A program made the translations under genes and the position numbers. Below, piece after piece: positions 35,713 through 43,893 of a stretch of DNA of 64,000 nucleotides. The notes beneath the pieces are model-generated. The model did not search any database. It was not told where the DNA came from and worked only from the letters and a program-made list of their open reading frames with translations. This DNA comes from Chryseobacterium vrystaatense (GTDB lineage: Bacteria; Bacteroidota; Bacteroidia; Flavobacteriales; Weeksellaceae): NCBI RefSeq assembly GCF_000737765.1, contig NZ_JPRI01000004.1, positions 124,001-188,000 of the forward strand. Reading direction: 5' to 3'. Within the stretch, counting starts at the first letter, position 1, and each line of letters opens with the position of its first letter.

Positions 35713-37200
35713 CTATAACAATCTTTTTGCGTTATCAGAAAGAATTTCAATACTTTTTTCCATTTCCTCGAAATTCAGATTTCCAAAACCCAATCTCATG
35801 GCGGTAAGATCTTTGGTCTGATAAAGCAATGTTTTTGGAATAAACAGATTGTTCCGGGCGCAGTTCCGGCTGAGCTGCATCAAATTGACGGGCACCTTCC
35901 ATTCCAGCCAGAAAGCAAGACCGCCTGAAGGTTTCTGAAACTGTATAAATTCATCTAAGTTTTCTGTAAGAAGTTCGGCGAAATAGTTGCGCCTTTCCTG
36001 ATAAACCTTTAAAGATTTTTTCAGGTATCGGTGTATTTCTCCTTCCTCAATCATTTCTCCTAAAGCTCTTTCCATCAGGATATCGCCCTGCCGGTCTATA
36101 ATTCCAAGATATTTCCTCATTTCCGACATCAGATTTTCAGGGGCTACAATAAAGCCGGTCCTGAATCCCGGTGCCAGCGATTTTCCAAAAGACCCGATGT
36201 AAATTACCATTCCTTTTGTATCAGCACTGGCCAAAGGAAGAATCGGACTTTTATCATAGTGAAATTCATAATCGTAGTCATCCTCAAGAATGATAAATCC
36301 ATATTCATGAGCAAGGTCCAGCAGCTCAAGTCTGCGCTGCGCACTAAGAGCAACCGTAGTAGGATAGTGGTGGTGCGGGGTAAGATAAAGCATCCGGATC
36401 TGTCTTTTTTTACAGGCTTCTCTCACATGTTCCACAATAATTCCTTCTTCATCTATGGGGAGTGATACAATGTGAACTCCTGATTTCTGGAAGATCATAT
36501 TCACGGAAAAATAACTTAAAGCTCCAACCAATACAGTATCTCCTGCAGAAAGTAAAATTTCAGAAACAATATAGATACTCATTTCTGTACTTCGGGTGAT
36601 AAGAAGATTATTTTTGGAAATAGGCAATCCCCGGGACAGATTAAGATAATGCGACAGATGTTCTTTAAAAAATTCACTTCCGTCGTGATTGTAGTGTCCC
36701 AGCATTTTCTGGTTGGATTTCCGTTTAAGAATAGAACTGTAAAACCTTGAATGCTGCCCGATCTGAGTCAGTCTGATATCCGGAACCCCGTCATTAAATA
36801 CATATTCACAGTCTGAATGCTCAAAAGGATTGTCTAAAATATTAGAGGTTTTAAATGAGAAACCTGTAGCTTCAGGGTAGTTCTGAAGGCTGTTTTTTTC
36901 AAAGTCTTTAACCCTCACGGGTTTTTCCTGATTTTCACCAATGATGAAAGTTCCTTTGTTAGGAAGGCTTTCTACCCATCCCTGCGCAGATAATTCATCA
37001 TAAACGGCGACAGCTGTGTTCCGGTGTATATCCAGAATGTCACTGAATGCTCTGGTGCCGGGAAGCTTTGTTCCGTAAGGGAGAAAACCTCTTTGAATGG
37101 CATTGATCAACTGATTGGCGATCTGCATAAAGATGGAAGTTTCTGAATTTCTGTCAATTTCTATAAAACTTTCGTAAGGAATTTTAACCGGACTATCCAT
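35713..37200 (-). CDS. MocR/GabR-type regulator (GntR HTH fused to aminotransferase fold)
   Basis: A 495-residue protein. Residues ~10-80 are a GntR winged helix (Q-I-A-N-Q-L-I-N-A-I-Q-R-G and R-N-T-A-V-A-V-Y-D-E-L); residues ~130-495 are a type I aminotransferase-like domain with the PLP-lysine motif G-S-F-G-K-S-L-A-P-G-F-R. MocR proteins use PLP as co-effector to control PLP, GABA, taurine or other genes. It is divergent from the biotin operon, separated by 179 nt, with TGG/CC-rich half sites (A-C-T-G-G-C-A-C-C and A-T-G-G-T-C-C) just upstream, so it may regulate that operon; this is inference. A PdxR-like role is the main alternative. Confidence 0.85.
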   Translation of the reverse strand: MDSPVKIPYESFIEIDRNSETSIFMQIANQLINAIQRGFLPYGTKLPGTRAFSDILDIHRNTAVAVYDELSAQGWVESLPNKGTFIIGENQEKPVRVKDFEKNSLQNYPEATGFSFKTSNILDNPFEHSDCEYVFNDGVPDIRLTQIGQHSRFYSSILKRKSNQKMLGHYNHDGSEFFKEHLSHYLNLSRGLPISKNNLLITRSTEMSIYIVSEILLSAGDTVLVGALSYFSVNMIFQKSGVHIVSLPIDEEGIIVEHVREACKKRQIRMLYLTPHHHYPTTVALSAQRRLELLDLAHEYGFIILEDDYDYEFHYDKSPILPLASADTKGMVIYIGSFGKSLAPGFRTGFIVAPENLMSEMRKYLGIIDRQGDILMERALGEMIEEGEIHRYLKKSLKVYQERRNYFAELLTENLDEFIQFQKPSGGLAFWLEWKVPVNLMQLSRNCARNNLFIPKTLLYQTKDLTAMRLGFGNLNFEEMEKSIEILSDNAKRLL

Positions 37201-37240
37201 AATATTAAAACTGGCACCTTTTAATGGTCCGGCAATATAC

Positions 37241-37248
37241 TAATTTTG
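37241..37248 (+). promoter_or_regulatory. putative -7 element for the biotin operon
   Basis: TAATTTTG matches TAnnTTTG and lies 132 nt before the first gene, giving a long leader that would contain the inverted repeat at 37273-37340. Confidence 0.4.
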
Positions 37249-37272
37249 ACTCAGAATAAAATAAGAAGTCTT

Positions 37273-37340
37273 GGGATACGAGGTTTGAGTTTACAGTTTA
37301 GGGGCTAAATTTTTAGTGTTAACTCGAAAACTCACATCCC
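37273..37340. repeat. imperfect inverted repeat in the biotin operon leader
   Basis: Left arm 37273-37295 (starts GGGATACGAGG) pairs with right arm 37317-37340 (ends CTCACATCCC): about 20 of 24 positions match in reverse complement with one bulge, across a ~21-nt loop. It could fold as a leader RNA hairpin or be a dispersed intergenic repeat: CTCAyATC-type words recur near 43790. Confidence 0.5.
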
Positions 37341-37379
37341 ATATCTGGCCATCAACCCTGAAATAAAAACAAAAAATAT

Positions 37380-38003
37380 ATGGAATTTCATCAACTGCTT
37401 GAAAAAATTGTACAGGATGGCGTCACCCATGCCAAATGGCTGAATACGCTTTCATTCATGGAAAATGCAGGGGCACGAAAAATTTCTAAGTGCGAGCATC
37501 CCGTTTCAGTGACTTTGATCCAGCTTAAACACGCTGCTGAAGAACACCGTCACGCCTACTATTTAAAAAAACAGATCGGAAAAATAGATCCTGAATTATG
37601 CAAAAACTATGAGCCTAATGAACTTTTGGCTCCCGTAGCCACCAGACAGTATCTTCATTCTTTAGATATCAAAGCCTGCAGGTATCTGCAAAATGTATTT
37701 AAGCTGAATCATGAAGAACTGAAATATGCGGCCTATCTTTTTGTAACCTATGCAATAGAAGTGCGTGCAGATGAATTGTACCCCGTTTATCAGGATATTC
37801 TGACCAGAGAGTCTTCAAAAATTATGGTCAAATCTATTATTCTGGAAGAAGAGGGGCATCTTGAAGAAATGATCAATCAGCTGGATGAGTTTTCTGCAGA
37901 CTGGAAACAGCATGCAGACCATGTTCTGACCATAGAAAAAGAACTGCATGATCAATGGATTGCGGCTATAGCAGAAGAAGTATCTCAGTTGGATTATGCT
38001 TAA
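37380..38003 (+). CDS. ferritin-like diiron protein heading the biotin operon
   Basis: A 207-residue helical protein that I cannot assign to a named family. Its residues fit a ferritin-like carboxylate-bridged diiron site: Glu28, Glu55-x-x-His58, Glu127 and Glu157-x-x-His160, i.e. the E, ExxH, E, ExxH pattern of diiron oxygenases, desaturases and ferritin-like proteins. It overlaps bioF by 8 nt at the head of bioF-bioD-bioB-bioA, so it very likely acts in biotin synthesis. No bioC, bioH or bioG gene is seen in the window. A diiron oxygenase could generate the pimeloyl moiety, for instance by oxidising or cleaving a fatty acyl chain as the P450 BioI does; that is a hypothesis. A regulatory or thiaminase/TenA-like fold is an alternative. 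Confidence 0.7.
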   Translation: MEFHQLLEKIVQDGVTHAKWLNTLSFMENAGARKISKCEHPVSVTLIQLKHAAEEHRHAYYLKKQIGKIDPELCKNYEPNELLAPVATRQYLHSLDIKACRYLQNVFKLNHEELKYAAYLFVTYAIEVRADELYPVYQDILTRESSKIMVKSIILEEEGHLEEMINQLDEFSADWKQHADHVLTIEKELHDQWIAAIAEEVSQLDYA

Positions 38004-39096
38004 AAAATTTCAGGAAACTCTTGACAAAAGAAAAGAATCCGGAATATTAAGGACTCTAAAACCACAGGCTGCAGGTATTGATTTTTACTCCAATGATTAT
38101 CTTGGTTTGGCAGGAAATAAAGAAATTCAGGGACAATTGCTTCAGCAAGTTCAGGAAAATCCAAAGCTTCTCTCAGGGAGTTCCGGCTCAAGACTGATCA
38201 GCGGAAACAGTAATACTGTAAACGAAACGGAACACTATATCGCTGAACAGCATCAATATCCGGCCGCTCTGCTTTTCTCTTCTGGCTATAATGCAAATCT
38301 GGCTTTATTTTCGGCTCTGCCGGACCGCCATGATACAATTATCGTTGATGAACAGATTCACCGTTCCGTTCATGATGCATGCCGGATGTCGTATGCTAAA
38401 AAATTAAAATTCAGACATAATGATCTGGAGGATTTGGAAAGTATACTGAAAAAGCAAACAGGACCCTGTTATATCGCGATAGAAAGCCTGTATTCGATGG
38501 ATGGAGATCTAGCTCCCTTGCAGGAAACTGCAGTTTTGGCGAAAAAATATAATGCTGCGCTGATTGTAGATGAAGCTCATGCTTTAGGGGTTTTCGGATA
38601 TGGTTTAATCGAAAAGTTTCAGTTGCAAAACGATGTTTTTGCCGTCGTCATGACCTATGGGAAAGCTTTAGGAGCTCATGGTGCAGCGATCCTGTGTGGT
38701 GAGACGATAAAATCCTATTTGGTAAATTTTGCATCTCCATTTATTTATACAACTGCAGCACAGGATTTTTTATGGATGGCTGTTAAAACAGGCTATGAAT
38801 TTTTAAAACAAAGGCCGGAACTGTCAGAAAAGCTTCATCAGAATATTGAAATTTTCAGAACTCAAAATATTAAAAGTACATCTTCAGAGTTAAGTCCCAT
38901 ACAGGCTGTACTGGTTCCGGACAACCAACCGTTAAAAAATCTTCAGAAAACTTTATCTGATAAAGGTTTTTTAACGTACGCAGTTTACAGTCCTACAGTA
39001 AAAACAGGGACTGAAAGACTCAGAATATGCCTTCACAGTTTTAATACGAAACAGGAAATTATTGAACTCACAGAAACTATTAAAACATGTATTTAA
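37996..39096 (+). CDS. bioF: 8-amino-7-oxononanoate synthase
   Basis: A 366-residue PLP enzyme of the alpha-oxoamine synthase family that condenses pimeloyl-thioester with L-alanine. Features: F-Y-S-N-D-Y-L-G-L-A near the N-terminus, G-S-S-G-S-R-L-I-S-G-N, D-E-A-H-A-L-G-V-F-G, and the PLP lysine in T-Y-G-K-A-L-G-A-H-G-A. Slightly shorter than E. coli BioF (384) but with all motifs. Overlaps the diiron gene by 8 nt, indicating coupled translation. Confidence 0.93.
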   Translation: MLKKFQETLDKRKESGILRTLKPQAAGIDFYSNDYLGLAGNKEIQGQLLQQVQENPKLLSGSSGSRLISGNSNTVNETEHYIAEQHQYPAALLFSSGYNANLALFSALPDRHDTIIVDEQIHRSVHDACRMSYAKKLKFRHNDLEDLESILKKQTGPCYIAIESLYSMDGDLAPLQETAVLAKKYNAALIVDEAHALGVFGYGLIEKFQLQNDVFAVVMTYGKALGAHGAAILCGETIKSYLVNFASPFIYTTAAQDFLWMAVKTGYEFLKQRPELSEKLHQNIEIFRTQNIKSTSSELSPIQAVLVPDNQPLKNLQKTLSDKGFLTYAVYSPTVKTGTERLRICLHSFNTKQEIIELTETIKTCI

Positions 39097-39166
39097 TCAA
39101 AAAAAACACCTGCCTGTCAAACCCCAATCACCCAACGAACCCGCACCTCAAAAACCGGTAACCCTC

Positions 39167-39781
39167 ATGAACAAACTATTCATCACCGGCATAGGTACCG
39201 AAATCGGAAAAACGGTATGCTCGGCTATTTTAACCCAATATTTTAAAGCAGATTACTGGAAACCCGTACAGTCGGGGGATCTTGATGATACAGACAGTCA
39301 TAAAATAGAATCCTGGACAGAAAATACAATTTGCCTTCCGGAAACGCACCGTCTTCAGCTGGCTGCGTCACCACATCAGTCAGCAAAGGAAGAAAATATT
39401 ACCATCAGCCTTGATGATTTTCAACTTCCTGAAACGGATAACAATCTGATCGTAGAAGGGGCTGGAGGGCTTATGGTTCCTCTTTCGGATGACATTTTCA
39501 TGATCGATCTGATAGAAAAATTTGATCTTCCGGTAGCCTTAGTTGTCAGAAATTACCTGGGATGCATTAACCACACCTTACTTTCCATCATGGCTTTAAA
39601 ACAGAGAAAACTTAAACTTGAATATCTGATTTTCAACGGGGCTTTTCCCCCTGATACTGAAAGGGTGATTTCAAGCTTTATTAAAAAAGAAACCAGGATC
39701 ATCCACATTCCTGAAATAGATCAGCCCACAAAAGCCAGCATTAAAGCTGCTGCAGAACAATTAACAAAAACAAATTTATGA
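39167..39781 (+). CDS. bioD: dethiobiotin synthetase
   Basis: A 204-residue ATP-dependent carboxylase that closes the ureido ring of dethiobiotin from DAPA and CO2. The P-loop G-T-E-I-G-K-T-V (about 7-14) and substrate-binding K-P-V-Q-S-G-D (about 30-36), plus [11 protein letters not shown], are diagnostic. The ATG at 39167 is right: it puts the P-loop strand at the N-terminus; the frame reaches 39062 but overlaps bioF. Stop overlaps bioB start (ATGA). Confidence 0.93.
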   Translation: MNKLFITGIGTEIGKTVCSAILTQYFKADYWKPVQSGDLDDTDSHKIESWTENTICLPETHRLQLAASPHQSAKEENITISLDDFQLPETDNNLIVEGAGGLMVPLSDDIFMIDLIEKFDLPVALVVRNYLGCINHTLLSIMALKQRKLKLEYLIFNGAFPPDTERVISSFIKKETRIIHIPEIDQPTKASIKAAAEQLTKTNL

Positions 39782-40770
39782 TAATGGACAAAAAAACAAC
39801 CGTAAGAAACAACTGGACCAAAGAAGAAATAGAAGAAATTTATCATCAGCCACTTCTGGAACTTATTTATAAAGCATCAACGGTACACCGTGAATGGCAT
39901 GATCCGTCTGAAGTACAGATTTCTACATTATTATCCATTAAAACAGGAGGTTGTCCCGAGGACTGTTCTTACTGTGGTCAGGCAGCCCGTTACCACACCA
40001 ATATTAAAGTACAGGCATTACTTCCAACGGAAACGGTAATTGCCCATGCTCAAAAAGCAAAAGACAGCGGATCATCCCGTTTCTGTATGGCTGCAGCATG
40101 GCGTGAAGTCCGCAACAACCGTGATTTCGACAGGGTAATCGATATGGTAAAAGGAGTGAATGAACTAGGGCTTGAAGTATGCTGTACTTTGGGAATGCTC
40201 ACGGAAGAACAGGCCATCCGCCTTCAGGAAGCAGGTTTGTATGCGTACAACCACAATCTGGATACTTCTGAGCAGTATTATGAAGAAATTATTTCGACCA
40301 GAACTTTCGACAACAGAATCAACACCATCAATAACGTCAGAAATGCTGGAATAACAGTATGTTCAGGAGGAATTATCGGGCTTGGAGAAACGCACAGGGA
40401 TAGGATTTCAATGCTTTTAACGTTAGCAACGATGCCGAAACATCCGGAGTCTGTACCAATCAATGCGTTAGCAAGGGTAGCAGGAACTCCACTTGAAGAT
40501 AACGAAAAGGTAGACAGCTGGGAAATGGTCAGAATGATTGCAACCGCAAGAATTGTTATGCCTTCTTCAATGGTGAGATTAAGTGCCGGACGTATAGAAA
40601 TGAATGAAACAGAACAGGCATGGTGTTTTATGGCCGGAGCCAATTCTATTTTTACAGGAGAAAGAGAAACTCTTTTGGTTACCCCTAATCCAGGCGTTTC
40701 TGAAGATATGCAGATGCTGGAAAAACTGGGGCTGAAGCCGATGAAGATGAAAGAAAGTACGTGCTGCTAG
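39778..40770 (+). CDS. bioB: biotin synthase (radical SAM)
   Basis: A 330-residue radical-SAM enzyme that inserts sulfur into dethiobiotin. The 4Fe-4S cluster motif C-P-E-D-C-S-Y-C has Cys59, Cys63 and Cys66. Other BioB hallmarks: [25 protein letters not shown], and R-L-S-A-G-R-I-E near residue 265, where the Arg is a 2Fe-2S ligand. Starts inside the bioD stop (ATGA). A further in-frame ATG is two codons downstream. Confidence 0.96.
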   Translation: MIMDKKTTVRNNWTKEEIEEIYHQPLLELIYKASTVHREWHDPSEVQISTLLSIKTGGCPEDCSYCGQAARYHTNIKVQALLPTETVIAHAQKAKDSGSSRFCMAAAWREVRNNRDFDRVIDMVKGVNELGLEVCCTLGMLTEEQAIRLQEAGLYAYNHNLDTSEQYYEEIISTRTFDNRINTINNVRNAGITVCSGGIIGLGETHRDRISMLLTLATMPKHPESVPINALARVAGTPLEDNEKVDSWEMVRMIATARIVMPSSMVRLSAGRIEMNETEQAWCFMAGANSIFTGERETLLVTPNPGVSEDMQMLEKLGLKPMKMKESTCC

Positions 40771-40899
40771 TTGAGGATTCTGGGTATGAACTTGATTGTT
40801 AATGGTTGCGGTGTATGGCAATAAGCAGAGATGTTTCCATATTCCAACCTCCAGCATTTAGATTCTAACCTCTAATTTCTAACTTCTAAAAATAAAATT

Positions 40900-42210
40900 A
40901 TGAACAATTTAAAAGAAAGAGATAAAGCCGTCAACTGGCATCCTTATACGCAGATGAAAACGGCCAGAGATGCCGTGCCTATTGTAAAAGGAAAAGGCGT
41001 TTATCTATATGATGATGACGGAAAAAAATATATTGATGCTGTTTCATCATGGTGGGTGACTTTACACGGTCATGCCCATCCCTATATTGCAGAATGTGTT
41101 TTTCAGCAGCTGAATACATTGGAACAGGTTATTTTTGCGGGCTTTACCCATGAGCCGGCTGTACGGTTATCAGAGAATCTTTTAAAACTGCTTCCGGAGA
41201 ATCAGAAAAAAGTGTTTTATACCGATAATGGTTCGACGGCAGTTGAAGCAGCACTGAAAATGTGTATCCAGTATGCCTACAATACAGGGAAAGAAAAAAC
41301 GAAAATTTTAGCTTTTAAAAATGCATATCATGGTGATACGTTCGGAGCCATGTCCGTGAGTGGCAGAAGTGTCTGGACAAAACCATTCGGAAGCATGCTG
41401 TTTGAAGTGGTTTTTATAGATACCCCTAATGCAGAAAATATCGAAAGTTTAAAATTACAGGTTGGAGACTTGGCAGAAGAGACGGCATGTTTTATTTATG
41501 AACCTTTGGTACAGGGTGCTGCAGGAATGCTGATGTATGAAGCTGAATACCTTGATGAACTGATGAAATTCTGCAGAAGCAGAGAGATTCTGATGATCCA
41601 GGACGAAGTATTTACAGGTTTCGGAAGAACCGGGAAACTTTTTGCCGCCAATCATCTTACGGAAATACCGGACATTATGTGCTTTTCAAAAGGACTGACA
41701 GGCGGAACGATGCCTATGGGAATAACAACGTGCTCAGAGCAAATCTTTAATGCATTTTTATCTGATGACAAGTATAAAACGCTGTTTCACGGACATTCCT
41801 TTACTGCAAATCCTTTAGCCTGTACTGCTGCATTGGCGAGCATGGAACTTTTACTAAAAGAAGAAACATTAGCCGCAATTAAACGAATCAGCAGGGAGCA
41901 TTCGGAGTTTGCGGGTATTCTTTCAAAGCATCCGGATGTAGAAAATGTACGTCAGACCGGAACCATTCTGGCTTTTGAGTACAAAACAGATCAGAATACT
42001 TCTTATTTCAATCATATTGGGAAGGTACTTTATGATGAATTTCTGCAACGCGGGATCATTATGCGGCCTCTCGGAAATGTGATGTATCTGGTCCCGCCAT
42101 ACTGCATTACTACAGAAGAACTGAATTTTATTTATCAGAATATTCTGGAAGTGCTGGAAACTTTTGAGAGTCAAAGATCATTCCCCATTCATGCAGCTGA
42201 TCGGACATAG
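40900..42210 (+). CDS. bioA: adenosylmethionine-8-amino-7-oxononanoate transaminase
   Basis: A 436-residue class III aminotransferase making DAPA from KAPA with SAM as amino donor. S-S-W-W-V-T-L-H-G-H-A-H-P is a BioA signature, the cofactor Asp is in I-Q-D-E-V-F-T-G-F-G-R-T-G, and the PLP lysine in C-F-S-K-G-L-T-G-G. It lies 129 nt after bioB, so it may have its own promoter or share the transcript. The last ~14 residues (after L-E-T-F) look unlike the family and are read from sequence that, on the other strand, encodes a truncated HxlR domain, so the original C-terminus was probably replaced or extended. Confidence 0.93.
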   Translation: MNNLKERDKAVNWHPYTQMKTARDAVPIVKGKGVYLYDDDGKKYIDAVSSWWVTLHGHAHPYIAECVFQQLNTLEQVIFAGFTHEPAVRLSENLLKLLPENQKKVFYTDNGSTAVEAALKMCIQYAYNTGKEKTKILAFKNAYHGDTFGAMSVSGRSVWTKPFGSMLFEVVFIDTPNAENIESLKLQVGDLAEETACFIYEPLVQGAAGMLMYEAEYLDELMKFCRSREILMIQDEVFTGFGRTGKLFAANHLTEIPDIMCFSKGLTGGTMPMGITTCSEQIFNAFLSDDKYKTLFHGHSFTANPLACTAALASMELLLKEETLAAIKRISREHSEFAGILSKHPDVENVRQTGTILAFEYKTDQNTSYFNHIGKVLYDEFLQRGIIMRPLGNVMYLVPPYCITTEELNFIYQNILEVLETFESQRSFPIHAADRT

Positions 42211-42370
42211 GTTCTGATGTCCGGGCTTTATCGGCAAGCTTATCATAGACATAAGGAGGGAAATTATAGACTTCAATCTGTTGAATGATATGATTTTCCT
42301 CCATCTGTTTCAGCTGCTCAGAAAGAACTTTCTTTGAAACCCTCTGCTTTTTTATATAATTTAGCCAGTC
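42182..42370 (-). pseudogene. truncated HxlR regulator fossil
   Basis: On the minus strand an open frame encodes a clear HxlR winged-helix segment: K-Q-R-V-S-K-K-V-L-S-E-Q-L-K-Q-M-E-E, then I-E-V-Y-N-F-P-P-Y-V-Y-D and a terminal D-Q-L-H-E-W-G. The family's N-terminal cysteine, first helix and GGKWK strand are missing, no start codon precedes the remnant, and its 3' end overlaps the last codons of bioA. It is best read as a decayed regulator gene trapped between bioA and the GNAT gene. The intact HxlR gene at 12040-12432 shows what is missing. Confidence 0.7.
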
Positions 42371-42383
42371 AAAAAAAATAAAA

Positions 42384-42920
42384 ATGACTCTTGAAACAGA
42401 AAGACTGATCCTCAGAGATCTCACGATGGATGATAAAGAAGCTATTTTCGGATACCGTTCAGATGCTGAAACCAATCAGTTTCAAAGCTGGATCCCTACG
42501 GAAATTGAGGAAGTGGAAGCATTTATTCTCAGAAATTCCAAAAAGGAATTTAATCAGCCTGAAACATGGTATCAGCTTTTGATTACAGATAAAAATACCA
42601 GGGATATTATCGGTGATGCAGGCGTTCATTTTATCGGCAGTGACCATCAGCAGGTGGAGTTTGGAATTACCCTGAGTAAAGAAAACCATCATAAAGGGTA
42701 TGCTTCTGAAACGCTTAAAGGATTGATCAACCTCATGTTTAAAGACCTGAAAAAACACAGAATCACCACATCAGTCGATCCCGGCAATATCAGTTCACAG
42801 CAACTGATGGAGCGGATCGGTTTCAGAAAAGAAGGGCATTTTGTTAAAAGTTTATATCTCAATGGAGTATGGGTTGATGATGTTATTTATGCTTTGCTGG
42901 CCGAAGAATGGATGGAATAA
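42384..42920 (+). CDS. GNAT acetyltransferase (RimJ/RimL type)
   Basis: A 178-residue acetyltransferase starting T-E-R-L-I-L-R-D-L-T, the typical opening of the RimJ/RimL/Acetyltransf_3 family, with an acetyl-CoA loop N-H-H-K-G-Y-A-S-E-T-L (about 100-110) and the C-terminal N-I-S-S-Q-Q-L-M-E-R-I-G-F motif. It would acetylate an alpha-amino group of a protein or small molecule. It directly follows the HxlR fossil; the ATG at 42384 lies inside that fossil's upstream region. Confidence 0.87.
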   Translation: MTLETERLILRDLTMDDKEAIFGYRSDAETNQFQSWIPTEIEEVEAFILRNSKKEFNQPETWYQLLITDKNTRDIIGDAGVHFIGSDHQQVEFGITLSKENHHKGYASETLKGLINLMFKDLKKHRITTSVDPGNISSQQLMERIGFRKEGHFVKSLYLNGVWVDDVIYALLAEEWME

Positions 42921-43004
42921 TAAAATCTAGCTAAGGATCCCGAAACCACCTTCATCAAATGCTTTGTGGCTCATTTTTTGGATGAACCTCCTAAATTAAT
43001 TTCT

Positions 43005-43712
43005 ATGCTTACCCTATTTCTCTTGGAACTTAACTGGAAAGAATTATTGATGGGACATGAAGAATGGTCTTTTCTTTTAGAGATCATACTCCGGACTGCC
43101 ATAATGTTTTTGGCTATCATTGTTGGACTAAGGGTTTTAGGCAAAAGAGGAGTCAAGCAGTTGTCTATTTTTGAGCTGGTCGTTATTATAGGCTTGGGTT
43201 CTGCAGCGGGAGATCCTATGTTCAACAAAGATGTAGGAATTGTCTCTTCAATCCTGGTCTTTATCGTTATTATTCTTTTGTACACCATTATCACAATTTT
43301 TATCGCCAAGAGCAAAAGTTTTGAAAAGCTGGTGGAAGGTACTTCGGCCTGCCTGATCCGCGATGGGGAATTTGCTATTGATAATTTTAAAAAGGAAAAC
43401 CTTGGAAGCGATGAGTTCTTTGCTGAGCTCAGATTAAAAGGAGTTTCCCAGTTGGGACAGATCGAAACAGCCATTGTAGAGAGTTCCGGAGAGATCAGTA
43501 TATTTTTTCATGAGGATCAAGCAGTGAAATACGGACTTCCGATTATGCCTGATTCATTGGAATATCCCTTGAAAATCACCACTAAAGAAGGTCATTATTC
43601 ATGTACATTCTGTGGACATACAGAATTTAAAACGGCAGGAAATGCCGGAAACTGCGCTAAGTGCCAAAAAGATGAATGGGTGGAAGCCAGCGACAAAAGA
43701 CGAGTGACTTAA
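43005..43712 (+). CDS. DUF421/YetF membrane protein with C-terminal zinc ribbon
   Basis: A 235-residue protein with three N-terminal TM helices (about 25-45, 60-75, 85-105) and a cytosolic DUF421 domain (G-K-R-G-V-K-Q-L-S-I-F-E-L-V and L-R-L-K-G-V-S-Q-L-G-Q-I). The extreme C-terminus carries C-T-F-C and C-A-K-C pairs about 20 residues apart, a likely zinc ribbon, which I believe is not universal in YetF proteins. Function unknown; related YdfR/YdfS/YetF proteins affect spore or envelope integrity in Firmicutes. A GTG at 42966 is in frame but the ATG at 43005 fits the family start better. Confidence 0.78.
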   Translation: MLTLFLLELNWKELLMGHEEWSFLLEIILRTAIMFLAIIVGLRVLGKRGVKQLSIFELVVIIGLGSAAGDPMFNKDVGIVSSILVFIVIILLYTIITIFIAKSKSFEKLVEGTSACLIRDGEFAIDNFKKENLGSDEFFAELRLKGVSQLGQIETAIVESSGEISIFFHEDQAVKYGLPIMPDSLEYPLKITTKEGHYSCTFCGHTEFKTAGNAGNCAKCQKDEWVEASDKRRVT

Positions 43713-43817
43713 TCTAATAAATGATCAGCAATCCGTAATGATTGATGGTGTCAGCAATTAACAGTTATCCTTATCTCACCTTAATCCAAAATCTCATATC
43801 TGAAATCTATTGTCTTT

Positions 43818-43874
43818 ATTCTTGGTTCTTGGCTCTTGCTTCTTGACTCTCGGTTCTCGGTTCTTGACTCTTGA
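43818..43874. repeat. degenerate pyrimidine-rich short repeats
   Basis: Tandem-like words of CTTGGTTCTTGGCTC/TTCTTGACTC type; TTCTTGACTC occurs exactly at 43840-43849 and 43861-43870, 21 nt apart. Similar TCTAAC/TCTAATTT words occur near 40855-40890 and 55510-55535. Probably slippage-prone intergenic sequence, not a CRISPR array. Confidence 0.6.
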
Positions 43875-43893
43875 TTGCAGACTCAGTGTCATT

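Noticed and set aside
43818..43874. Possible CRISPR-like or minisatellite repeat
   Set aside because: The units are short, degenerate and unevenly spaced with no unique spacers and no cas genes; best seen as low-complexity intergenic sequence.
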